Assembly (NCBI GenBank): GCA_937906455.1
Contig: CALCYT010000039.1
Coordinates: 1-9,002, forward strand
Origin: an uncultured Bacteroidales bacterium
GTDB lineage: Bacteria > Bacteroidota > Bacteroidia > Bacteroidales > F082
Direction: 5' to 3'
DNA length: 9,002 bases
Program-made: the position numbers and the translations under genes
The notes under the pieces: model-generated
Told to the model about the DNA's origin: nothing
The model's database searches: none
The model's input: the letters and a program-made list of their open reading frames with translations, nothing else
In this document: one piece after another, positions 1 to 5,673 of the stretch
Layout: every line of letters begins with the position of its first letter
Position numbering within the stretch: the first letter of the stretch is position 1

Positions 1-39
1 CCTCAGCAGGAGAAAATACGACCGTTGCTGGAGGAGTGA
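1..39 (+). CDS. possible 3' end of a gene cut by the window edge
   Basis: Frame 1 is open from the first base to a TGA at 37-39 and would encode the last 12 residues, PQQEKIRPLLEE, of a protein convergent with clpX. The hydrophilic, charged C-terminus is plausible, but 13 codons cannot be identified. An alternative is a minus-strand gene starting at ATG 46-44, which is also open to the window edge, so the choice of strand is not settled. In many Bacteroides genomes recQ follows clpX on the same strand; nothing here shows that. Confidence 0.25.
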   Translation, partial: PQQEKIRPLLEE

Positions 40-46
40 GCCTCAT

Positions 47-60
47 GCGCACGCGTGCGC
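47..60. repeat. 14-bp perfect GC palindrome between convergent gene ends
   Basis: GCGCACGCGTGCGC reads the same on both strands. It lies between the clpX stop (87-89) and the putative convergent gene end at 39. As RNA it could form a GC-only stem, but no T-run follows on either strand, so calling it a terminator is only a guess. Confidence 0.4.
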
Positions 61-86
61 GAAACCTGGGTGGCGCATAGTCAAAG

Positions 87-1313
87 TCAGGAAATGACGG
101 TCTCGTTCATCTTCGATTTCTCAAATTTTTCCTTAGCATAGTCGAGGTCAACAACGAGGTTTTTCTTCTCGGTTGACGGCATCTCGAACATGTCGTCATT
201 GAGGATTGCCTCCATGATAGAGCGCAGACCGCGTGCGCCGAGTTTGAACTCTATGCTCTTGTCAACAATGAAATCAAGCACTTCGTCTTTGATTACCAAT
301 GAGATGTTATCCATTCCAAACAGTTTGACGAATTGTTTGGTGATGGCGTTTTTCGGTTCGGTGAGTATGCGTTTGAGCGTGCCTCTGTCGAGCGGGTCGA
401 GGTAAGTCAGAATCGGGAAACGTCCGATGATTTCCGGGATGAGACCATATTTCTTGAGGTCGCTTGGCGCGATATACTGGAGCAGGTTGTCGCGGTCGAT
501 TTGTTTCTGAGTGTCGGAGCTGTATCCTATCATGTTGGTACCCACTCTGTTGGCGATTATTTTGTCGATGCCGTCGAAGGCACCTCCGGCGATGAACAGT
601 ATGTCCTTGGTGTTGACCTGTATCATCTTCTGTTCCGGGTGTTTGCGTCCGCCTTGTGGAGGCACGTTGACGACGGTGCCTTCGAGCAGCTTAAGCATAG
701 CTTGCTGCACGCCTTCGCCCGACACGTCGCGGGTGATGCTCGGGTTGTCGCCCTTGCGCGCTATCTTGTCGATTTCGTCAATAAACACAATGCCTTTCTC
801 GGCCGCGGCCACGTTGTAGTCAGCGGCTTGAAGCAGCTTCACGAGTATGTTTTCCACATCTTCTCCGACGTAGCCGGCCTCGGTGAGCACGGTGGCGTCG
901 GCGATGGCAAACGGCACGTTGAGCATGCGGGCTATCGTCTTGGCTAACAAGGTCTTGCCTGTCCCTGTCTCACCTACAAGCACTATGTTCGATTTCTCTA
1001 TCTCCACCTCGTCGGCGGTGGCTTGTTGGTTCAGACGTTTGTAATGATTGTAAACGGCGACGGACAGCACGCGTTTGGCGGCATCCTGTCCAATGACGTA
1101 CTGGTCGAGGAAACTCTTGATTTCCAAAGGCTTATGTAGCTTGAAGTCGGGTGTCGAGGTCTTGCGGAGGTGGGCAAACTCCTCGTTGAGCATCTGATGG
1201 GCTCGACCGACACAGTCGTCGCAGATGAAACCGTTGATGCCCGAAATCAAGAGATTGGTCTCGCTTTCAGGACGTCCGCAGAAAGAACAATAGTTATCTG
1301 GTTTTTTCGACAT
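87..1313 (-). CDS. clpX: ClpX, ATP-dependent unfoldase of the ClpXP protease
   Basis: ClpX is a hexameric AAA+ unfoldase that recognises substrates, threads them and delivers them to ClpP in the cytoplasm. This 408-residue copy is full length. It has the N-terminal zinc-binding domain with Cys9, Cys12, Cys31 and Cys34, Walker A GETGTGKT at 114-121, Walker B with IDEID near 178-182, the GYVG pore loop at 147-150, the RKH pore-2 loop at 223-225, and the sensor-2 motif GARGLR at 359-364. The ClpP-docking loop reads IGY (262-264) where E. coli has IGF; an aromatic residue is kept, and from memory related Bacteroidetes also have GY here. Its ATG shares one base with the clpP stop (TAATG), consistent with translational coupling. 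No terminator with a T-run is visible after it. Identification is certain. Confidence 0.98.
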   Translation of the reverse strand: MSKKPDNYCSFCGRPESETNLLISGINGFICDDCVGRAHQMLNEEFAHLRKTSTPDFKLHKPLEIKSFLDQYVIGQDAAKRVLSVAVYNHYKRLNQQATADEVEIEKSNIVLVGETGTGKTLLAKTIARMLNVPFAIADATVLTEAGYVGEDVENILVKLLQAADYNVAAAEKGIVFIDEIDKIARKGDNPSITRDVSGEGVQQAMLKLLEGTVVNVPPQGGRKHPEQKMIQVNTKDILFIAGGAFDGIDKIIANRVGTNMIGYSSDTQKQIDRDNLLQYIAPSDLKKYGLIPEIIGRFPILTYLDPLDRGTLKRILTEPKNAITKQFVKLFGMDNISLVIKDEVLDFIVDKSIEFKLGARGLRSIMEAILNDDMFEMPSTEKKNLVVDLDYAKEKFEKSKMNETVIS

Positions 1314-1987
1314 TACTTATTTTTAATCAGCACTTCATCGACCATGCCGTAAGCCTTGGCTTCTTCCGCTGTCATCCAATAGTCGCGGTCGGAGTCGGCC
1401 CACACCTTGTCGTATGGCTGTTTGGTGTGCAGGGCGATGATTTCATAGAGTTCTTTTTTAATCTTCTGGATCTCACGTGCGGTGATCTCGATATCCGAGG
1501 CTTGTCCTTGCATGCCGCCCATAGGCTGGTGAATCATGATGCGCGAGTGCTTGAGGGCTGAGCGTTTGCCGTCGGCGCCGGCGCAGAGCAGTACTGCCGC
1601 CATCGATGCCGCCATGCCTGTGCAGATGGTCGCCACGTCGGGCTGGATGAACTGCATGGTGTCGTAGATGCCGAGACCCGCATATACCGAGCCGCCGGGA
1701 GAGTTAAGATAGATCTGGATGTCGCGTTTCGGGTCGGCAGACTCAAGGAAGAGCAACTGCGCCTGGATGATGTTCGCCACGTAATCGTCAATCTGATCGC
1801 CTAAAAAGATGATGCGGTCCATCATCAAGCGTGAGAAGACATCCATCTGTGCCACGTTGAGCTGACGTTCCTCGATGATGGTCGGGGAGATGTAGCTCGT
1901 GATGGTGTTGGCGTATTTCTCAAGGCCTAAGCCGTTGATGCCGCGGTGCTTGGTGGCGTATTTGTAAAACTCGTTGTTGTTCATCAT
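1313..1987 (-). CDS. clpP: ClpP, ATP-dependent Clp protease proteolytic subunit
   Basis: ClpP forms the double-heptamer serine-protease chamber fed by ClpX. The catalytic triad is visible: Ser128 in GMAASMA, His153 in MIHQP and Asp202 in DSDRDYW, with His-Asp spacing of 49 residues as in E. coli. The 224-residue length fits Bacteroidetes ClpP, which have a longer N-terminal segment than the mature E. coli enzyme; a propeptide in the first 30 or so residues is possible but not demonstrated. The start is ATG 1987-1985, overlapping the trigger-factor stop as ATGA; a second ATG follows at once at 1984-1982, so either could be used. The stop overlaps the clpX ATG by one base. Membership in one operon with tig and clpX is strongly implied by both overlaps. 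Confidence 0.98.
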   Translation of the reverse strand: MMNNNEFYKYATKHRGINGLGLEKYANTITSYISPTIIEERQLNVAQMDVFSRLMMDRIIFLGDQIDDYVANIIQAQLLFLESADPKRDIQIYLNSPGGSVYAGLGIYDTMQFIQPDVATICTGMAASMAAVLLCAGADGKRSALKHSRIMIHQPMGGMQGQASDIEITAREIQKIKKELYEIIALHTKQPYDKVWADSDRDYWMTAEEAKAYGMVDEVLIKNK

Positions 1988-3201
1988 TCGGCTTTTTTAG
2001 TTGTTTTCTTTGCTGTTGTCTTTTTTGTCGCAGGCTTCTTCTCCGCCTTTTCCGCCTTCTCATCGGCCGGCGTCACTTTCTCTTCAGCCGGAGCCGTTTT
2101 CTTGGCTGCTGTTTTCTTTGCCGGCTTTTTCTCGGCTTTTGCCTCTTTCGGGAGTACTGCGTCAACGAAACCCTCGTAGTCGGTGTCAACGACCTTCACC
2201 TTCATGGCTTTCTTCAAGAAAGCGGTGATTTTGTTGTCGGCCACCTGGTTCTGGATGTTCTGACGTTGGTTCTCGTCTTTCAGCACTGAATCGACGATGC
2301 CGTCGAGACGTTTTTTCATCTCGTCGTTCATGCCCGCGATGTCGAGCTGACCGAAGTACATCTTGGTGACGAACTCGCGAAGCTCTTCTTCTTTAAGGAC
2401 GAGTTCGGGGTTGGCTTTGACGATGTTTTCCTCGATGAGTTGCCATCTGAAGGTCTTTGAGTAGGTGCTGTCGTAGTTTTTCTCCACGTCTTCCTCGGTG
2501 ATTTTGCCTTCGCTGTTGGCTACAATCCAGCGTTTGAGGAAGCTGTCGGGCATGTCGAACTTCACTTCGCTCACGAGTTTGTCGATGGCGTTATTATAGA
2601 ACATGCGCTCTGCTTCCACCACGTATTGGCGTTCCATCTCGGCTGCGATTTCCTTGCGGAATGTCTCGACGTCTTTGATGTCTTTTGACGGGAAGATGAG
2701 TTTAAACAGCTCCTCGTTGAGTTCAGGAAGCTTGTCGTCTTTCTTATTGCCTTCCCGGATGCGCTCGATGGTGGCGTCTATCTCCTTGTCGGAAGCCTTG
2801 ATGTTGTAGTCGTTCATCTTGATTTCGGCAAGGTTGAAGTTGATTTCCGGTTTCAGGCCGACTTCAAAGAAGAAACTCATGGTGTCCTGAGTCTCAGGAT
2901 CCGTCGGCTGCTGCTTCTCGGGGTCGCTGAGCGGATAGCCCATGATGTCGAGCTTGTTTTCGATGATATGGTTGTTGAGAGCTTCGGAGACCTTCTTGTT
3001 CAACTTGTCGAAAGTGACTGTTGCGCCATACATCTTCTCAATCATTCCGAACGGCACCTTACCCTGACGGAAGCCAGGGAGCACCGCTTTGTGCTGATAG
3101 TTCTTTAATTCTTTCTTAACATCTTCTGCATAATCAGCCTTGTCGATGTCGATTTGGATTGTGGCGAGAAGGTCGCCTTTTGCTGTCTGTATTGTCTTCA
3201 T
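1984..3201 (-). CDS. tig: trigger factor lacking the PPIase domain, with a lysine-rich C-terminal tail
   Basis: Trigger factor binds the ribosome at the tunnel exit and shields nascent chains. The ribosome-binding signature GFRQGKVP is at residues 43-50, exactly where E. coli has it. After the N-terminal domain and linker helix (to about residue 150) the sequence goes through GNKKDDKLPELNEELFK straight into the C-terminal arm domain (about 158-345). The roughly 95-residue FKBP-like PPIase domain seen in E. coli is absent. Residues 352-405 are a low-complexity tail of K, A, E, T and P with AAKKT-type repeats, histone H1-like in composition. I choose ATG 3201-3199; an extension to TTG 3207 would add only two residues through an ATA codon. 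No Shine-Dalgarno is visible; the leader is AT-rich and follows a tRNA gene by 27 bp. Family assignment is firm; the effect of the missing domain is not known. Confidence 0.95.
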   Translation of the reverse strand: MKTIQTAKGDLLATIQIDIDKADYAEDVKKELKNYQHKAVLPGFRQGKVPFGMIEKMYGATVTFDKLNKKVSEALNNHIIENKLDIMGYPLSDPEKQQPTDPETQDTMSFFFEVGLKPEINFNLAEIKMNDYNIKASDKEIDATIERIREGNKKDDKLPELNEELFKLIFPSKDIKDVETFRKEIAAEMERQYVVEAERMFYNNAIDKLVSEVKFDMPDSFLKRWIVANSEGKITEEDVEKNYDSTYSKTFRWQLIEENIVKANPELVLKEEELREFVTKMYFGQLDIAGMNDEMKKRLDGIVDSVLKDENQRQNIQNQVADNKITAFLKKAMKVKVVDTDYEGFVDAVLPKEAKAEKKPAKKTAAKKTAPAEEKVTPADEKAEKAEKKPATKKTTAKKTTKKAE

Positions 3202-3227
3202 TATCAATAAGTTATTTAATTATTTTG

Positions 3228-3309
3228 TGCGGATGAAGGGACTCGAACCCATACTCCTTACGGAACCAGATCCTAAGTCTGGCGCGGCTACCAATTACGC
3301 CACATCCGC
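3228..3309 (-). tRNA. tRNA-Leu (anticodon UAG)
   Basis: The minus strand folds as a class II tRNA. Acceptor GCGGATG pairs with CATCCGC, the anticodon stem is CCAGA/TCTGG around loop CTTAGGA (anticodon TAG), there is a long variable arm (TCC-GTAA-GGA), and the T-loop reads TTCGAGT. The discriminator is A and CCA is not encoded. The T-stem has one U-U mismatch (second pair). It lies 26 bp upstream of the tig ATG with no promoter in between, so it probably heads the tig-clpP-clpX transcript. Confidence 0.97.
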
Positions 3310-3327
3310 GTTAAAATTTTGAGGGTG

Positions 3328-3335
3328 CAAAATTA
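3328..3335 (-). promoter_or_regulatory. -7 box TAATTTTG of the tRNA-Leu (and probably tig-clpP-clpX) promoter
   Basis: TAATTTTG fits the Bacteroidetes consensus TAnnTTTG and ends 18 nt before the mature tRNA 5' end. The surrounding 19 nt, TTTTTGTAATTTTGCACCC, are identical to those before tRNA-His at 6902-6920. No good TTTG is seen at the -33 position. Confidence 0.7.
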
Positions 3336-3373
3336 CAAAAAAAAATGATACCTTATATTAATAATGAAAAATA

Positions 3374-4465
3374 TTATTTTTTCACGTTAAGAGCTTCGCG
3401 CAAGGCGTTGCCCATCAGCATGAAAGCAAGCACGAGCAGCATGATGGCGATGCCGGGCAGTATCGCGAGATAAGCGTTGTCGAGGATGATATAGGCGTAA
3501 TTCTCCTTGATCATCGAGCCCCACGACGGCATGGGCGGCTGCACTCCGATGCCGAGGAAGCTCAAGCCTGCCTCAAGGAGTATCGCCGTGGCGAAATTGG
3601 CGGCGGAGATGACGATTATCGGGTTGATGATGTTAGGTATGATATGACGGATGATGATGCGCGCGTTTTTGAATCCCAGTGCGCGTCCGGCCTCCACGAA
3701 TGTCGTCTCTCTGACCGACAGAATCTGACCGCGGGTGACGCGTGCCACCTCGACCCACATGGTGAGGCCGACAGCGATGAACACCTGCACCACGCCCTTG
3801 CCGATAGCGAATGTTATCGCTATGACTATCAACAAGGTAGGCAAAGACCACACAACGTTGATGAGCCACATGGTGATGTCGTCAACTCTGCCGCGGAAGA
3901 AGCCGCCGAGTCCCCCGATGAAGAGCCCGATGACCACCGAGAGCAGCACCGCTATGAAACCGACGCTGAAGCTGATGCGGGTGCCGAGGACGAGGCGGCT
4001 CAGGAAGTCGCGCCCGAACTGGTCGGTGCCAAGATGGTATTTGCGGTGAACGACAGGGTTTTCAGGCAGAAGGCTGTTGTCGATGACCTCCTCCTGAACT
4101 ACACCTGAGTGTTCAGGGTTGAAGATGTAAGCGATTGCCGCTTTTTCGCAAAATTTCACAGAATCAACAGGGATTTGGCGGTATGGCGAGGGCTGTCCGT
4201 TGGCGAGTTTCTTCCAGAATCCGACTTTCTCCACCTGCGTCGGCTTGTTGACAAGCAAAATATCGACTTCAAACCCCGGTTTCTGGGTTGAGATTTCAAG
4301 AATCTGAGTATTCGCATCGGGGGTGCCGTCGGGTATGATGAAATAGGCGAAGACCGCCATCAGAGCGCATAACACAATGAAAACCAACGAAATCATCCCG
4401 GCGGTGTTGCTCTTGTAACGGTGCCAGGCGAGCTGCGAAGGGGATAGGAATTCGTTGTTTTTCAT
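3374..4465 (-). CDS. OppC/DppC-family ABC transporter permease
   Basis: This is an inner-membrane permease subunit of a peptide/nickel-type ABC importer. A short cytoplasmic N-terminus is followed by TM1 (about 22-44) and a periplasmic segment of about 100 residues (45-143). The OppC signature HLGTDQFGRD is at 144-153, followed by about five further membrane segments. The ATPase-contacting EAA loop, EAGRALG to about residue 278, lies between them. At 363 residues it is longer than E. coli DppC (300), and the difference lies mainly in the first periplasmic loop; this is common in Bacteroidetes homologues as far as I recall. Neither the OppB-type partner, the ATPases nor a binding protein is in the window, so the substrate is unknown. 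It is transcribed from its own promoter at 4480-4487 with a leader of only about 10 nt. Confidence 0.93.
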   Translation of the reverse strand: MKNNEFLSPSQLAWHRYKSNTAGMISLVFIVLCALMAVFAYFIIPDGTPDANTQILEISTQKPGFEVDILLVNKPTQVEKVGFWKKLANGQPSPYRQIPVDSVKFCEKAAIAYIFNPEHSGVVQEEVIDNSLLPENPVVHRKYHLGTDQFGRDFLSRLVLGTRISFSVGFIAVLLSVVIGLFIGGLGGFFRGRVDDITMWLINVVWSLPTLLIVIAITFAIGKGVVQVFIAVGLTMWVEVARVTRGQILSVRETTFVEAGRALGFKNARIIIRHIIPNIINPIIVISAANFATAILLEAGLSFLGIGVQPPMPSWGSMIKENYAYIILDNAYLAILPGIAIMLLVLAFMLMGNALREALNVKK

Positions 4466-4479
4466 TATCTATTTTTTTG

Positions 4480-4487
4480 CAAAGATA
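4480..4487 (-). promoter_or_regulatory. -7 box TATCTTTG of the permease promoter
   Basis: TATCTTTG matches TAnnTTTG and is 14 bp from the permease ATG, which predicts a leader of roughly 8-11 nt. No TTTG occurs at the expected -33 position; that stretch is taken by the repeat at 4502-4529. Confidence 0.6.
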
Positions 4488-4501
4488 AAAAATTTTTGGA
4501 T

Positions 4502-4529
4502 GAGATTTCTCGACTTCGCTCGAAATGAC
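4502..4529 (-). repeat. REP-like hairpin element of the GTCATTTCGA family
   Basis: Read on the minus strand it begins GTCATTTCGAGCGAAG and continues TCGAGAAATCTC. TTTCGA and TCGAgAAA form an imperfect hairpin around GCGAAG. It resembles the elements at 8163 and 8856 and similar intergenic repeats seen in many bacterial genomes. Here it lies exactly between two divergent promoters. Confidence 0.7.
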
Positions 4530-4540
4530 GAAAAAAATCT

Positions 4541-4548
4541 TATTTTTG
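4541..4548 (+). promoter_or_regulatory. -7 box TATTTTTG upstream of the 155-residue protein gene
   Basis: TATTTTTG matches TAnnTTTG and predicts a start near 4555 and a leader of about 55 nt. The -33 region (TTCG at 4515-4518) is poor and falls inside the hairpin repeat. Confidence 0.55.
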
Positions 4549-4609
4549 CAAAAAGATTTAATAAGGGGTAATTCCTCCAAAAATCAAAATTGTTTTAACA
4601 TTTTTTACA

Positions 4610-5077
4610 ATGGATGGTGAAATAGACTTAACAAAATGGTCACGTGATTATTACGAAGAAAGCAAACGTCTTCGCAGAGAAGCTCTTGAAATTGCGGATA
4701 CATATAAGGGTAATCCGTTGCGATTCACTTTATCAAATGGAATCTTGATGGATGTTGAGATAACTAAATCGGATATCAAGACAATAGTGGGTAAAAACAC
4801 AAACGACAACTTGTTTAATGCTGTTAAGAATGCATGGGCGAGAAATTTGGAAAGCTATTTAAAATGGGCATTATACGAAGGATGGAGGAAAACTACAGAT
4901 GGCAAGCATCCAGAGAGTGCATATTTTGCATATTATAGCCGAAGATTGGGGGCTAAAACTTATCTTTGTTTGAGGCGAATGAAAAGTAGTGGTGTTTATA
5001 AACCTTATGCTTTTATAGATCAACAAACATTTGATAATGAAAAGGATAGCGTTATAAAAGAGAAACCGCCTCTGTAG
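4610..5077 (+). CDS. uncharacterised 155-residue protein, possibly of the PBECR/LPD3-like nuclease type
   Basis: I do not recognise this protein with certainty. It is soluble, without signal peptide or membrane segment. A charged helical N-terminus (about 9-33) is followed by a short beta-rich part (36-60), a helix (65-92) and a C-terminal part with KHPES (99-103), YFAYYSRR (105-112) and paired strands TYLCLRR and YKPYAF. The helix-His-two-strand pattern resembles small phage and polymorphic-toxin nuclease domains (PBECR or LPD3); this rests on pattern memory, not a search. Base composition is much more AT-rich than the flanking core genes, suggesting acquisition. The ATG at 4610 follows a promoter-like box at 4541; a Shine-Dalgarno is absent. 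The stop codon lies inside the stem of the hairpin at 5064-5120. A toxin role would be inference from this fold resemblance and the HigA-like gene downstream. Confidence 0.75.
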   Translation: MDGEIDLTKWSRDYYEESKRLRREALEIADTYKGNPLRFTLSNGILMDVEITKSDIKTIVGKNTNDNLFNAVKNAWARNLESYLKWALYEGWRKTTDGKHPESAYFAYYSRRLGAKTYLCLRRMKSSGVYKPYAFIDQQTFDNEKDSVIKEKPPL

Positions 5078-5138
5078 TTTGCTATCCCGATTACGGTGCT
5101 ACTCTACTACAGGGGCGGTTAGGCTCTTATGCCTTTTC
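5054..5138 (-). ncRNA. candidate antisense RNA of about 85 nt over the 3' end of the 4610-5077 gene
   Basis: On the minus strand a TATATTTG box (5152-5145) precedes a likely start near 5138. The predicted RNA has a small AGGC/GCCT stem-loop, then a 14-bp stem (5107-5120 with 5064-5077, one G-U on one strand) and ends in TCTCTTTTAT, like an intrinsic terminator. It would be complementary to the last codons, stop and 3' UTR of the plus-strand gene. The same stem could instead serve only as terminator of the plus-strand gene. Orientation and existence as RNA are inferred. Confidence 0.4.
5064..5120 (+). terminator. long inverted repeat at the 3' end of the 155-residue protein gene
   Basis: AACCGCCTCTGTAG (5064-5077) pairs with CTACAGGGGCGGTT (5107-5120): 14 bp with one G-U. 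The 29-nt loop includes GCTATCC (5081-5087), which can instead pair with GGATAGC at 5044-5050 inside the coding region, giving two exclusive folds. A second small stem AGGC/GCCT (5121-5134) with TTTT follows on the plus strand. The stop codon TAG is part of the main stem. Confidence 0.6.
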
Positions 5139-5144
5139 CCGATG

Positions 5145-5152
5145 CAAATATA
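5145..5152 (-). promoter_or_regulatory. minus-strand -7 box TATATTTG
   Basis: TATATTTG fits TAnnTTTG and faces the 3' end of the 155-residue protein gene. A TTG lies about 22 bp upstream as a possible -33 element. It would drive the candidate antisense RNA; no coding region lies in its direct path. Confidence 0.45.
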
Positions 5153-5190
5153 CAACTTTTTTGTAAGATGGGGACAATTTTTTGTAAAAA

Positions 5191-5222
5191 TTTGTTTTTG
5201 TTCTGGAAAATTTGTAATTTTG
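5191..5222 (+). promoter_or_regulatory. promoter of the candidate noncoding RNA (TTTG-N20-TAATTTTG)
   Basis: TTTG at 5191-5194 and TAATTTTG at 5215-5222 are 20 bp apart, an excellent Bacteroidetes promoter. Transcription should start near 5229. The next credible coding region begins only at 5674, behind its own promoter. Confidence 0.7.
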
Positions 5223-5228
5223 CAGAAC

Positions 5229-5600
5229 TAATTCACGGAATAATAACAAAAATTTTTTCCTGTGAGATAAACGCAATTCGTTGCGCACACTTTAAAGACA
5301 TATTGGGAAAAGCGTTAGAAGCTAAATCTTGATTATTCGGAAACTGGACACTTTTGAAAAATCAAGTCAGAGATAAAGCCGACGACGCTCGCGCTGTTTT
5401 AGCGTGGGCTTTGTTTCAATTAATTTGACTTGATAGGTAGTCCAGACCTCGAATAATCAGATGAAGCGAAAAGGGCACCACGCTTTGGTTTTGTGTGCAG
5501 TTCTGTTTTAAGGTGCTCGAAAGGAGTTGCCGAAAGCCTATTCAAGAGGAGGCGAAATAATTGGTTAAATATATGAATCTGGAGCCGGATTCCGAGATTG
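5229..5600 (+). ncRNA. candidate structured noncoding RNA, family not recognised
   Basis: This gene-free stretch has its own promoter and dense complementarity. First come a CAC-GGAA/TTCC-GTG stem (about 5233-5265) and a CGCAA-TTCG-TTGCG hairpin with a UUCG loop (about 5272-5285). A rod from 5326 to 5462 follows, made of five nested helices: 5330-5339 with 5450-5459 (10 bp, extendable to 13 with one bulge), 5344-5349 with 5440-5445, 5361-5369 with 5426-5434, 5375-5380 with 5407-5412, and an apical 4-5 bp stem ending at 5401-5405. Later stems are 5473-5479 with 5512-5518 and 5576-5583 with 5591-5599. The 6S-like rod shape is suggestive, but I could not match tmRNA, RNase P, SRP or 6S signatures. 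The exact ends are guesses: the start comes from the promoter, the end from the last stem. Confidence 0.6.
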
Positions 5601-5610
5601 TATAAATTAA

Positions 5611-5628
5611 ATTCACTTTTTTGTGAAT
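5611..5628 (+). terminator. ATTCAC-T6-GTGAAT hairpin, possible 3' end of the noncoding RNA
   Basis: A perfect 6-bp stem closes a loop of six T residues just after the structured region. It lacks a T-run after the stem and overlaps the -33 TTTG (5620-5623) of the next promoter, so it may be a regulatory site for that promoter instead. Confidence 0.3.
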
Positions 5629-5652
5629 GCATCAAAAATTTTTGTATCTTTG
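5620..5652 (+). promoter_or_regulatory. promoter of the higA-like gene (TTTG-N21-TATCTTTG)
   Basis: TTTG at 5620-5623 and TATCTTTG at 5645-5652 form a near-ideal Bacteroidetes promoter with a predicted start near 5659, 15 nt before the ATG. This rules out the GTG at 5623 as start codon. The ATTCAC/GTGAAT palindrome over the -33 element is a possible operator for autorepression. It is the only promoter seen upstream of dapD. Confidence 0.7.
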
Positions 5653-5673
5653 CATCGTAAATTTTGTTTTGAT

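Noticed and set aside
3360..3378. AATAAT/ATTATT hairpin as permease terminator
   Set aside because: The stem is AT-only with 6 bp, contains the stop codon, and the T-run on the minus strand (3344-3336) is 15 nt away.
4296..4580. Minus-strand open frame of 94 codons
   Set aside because: It overlaps the permease gene in another frame and translates the GTCATTTCGA repeat, a typical false gene.
5060..5124. Integron attC site after the 155-residue protein gene
   Set aside because: GTTAGGC at 5118-5124 fits the GTTRRRY core site and the 57-bp inverted repeat follows a stop codon, but the partner box reads GAGAAAC instead of RYYYAAC, the stem shows no extrahelical bases, and no integrase or second site is seen.
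5129..5332. Plus-strand open frame of 67 codons
   Set aside because: It runs across the promoter at 5191-5222 and into the RNA stems; its composition is that of AT-rich noncoding DNA.
5229..5600. RNase P RNA, tmRNA or SRP RNA
   Set aside because: The GAGGAAAGTCC core of RNase P, the tRNA-like ends and tag of tmRNA, and the GGAAGCAGCC-type SRP core are all missing on both strands.
5420..5635. Minus-strand open frame of 71 codons
   Set aside because: It lies inside the structured RNA candidate, starts within the higA-like promoter region, and has no promoter or family likeness that I can support.
5623..5673. N-terminal extension of the higA-like gene from GTG 5623
   Set aside because: The extension covers the -33 and -7 promoter elements, so it would not be transcribed from that promoter.
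5229..5673. Missing HigB toxin hidden upstream of the higA-like gene
   Set aside because: Neither strand shows a frame resembling the RelE/HigB fold of about 90 residues; the stretch is interrupted by stops and filled by stems.
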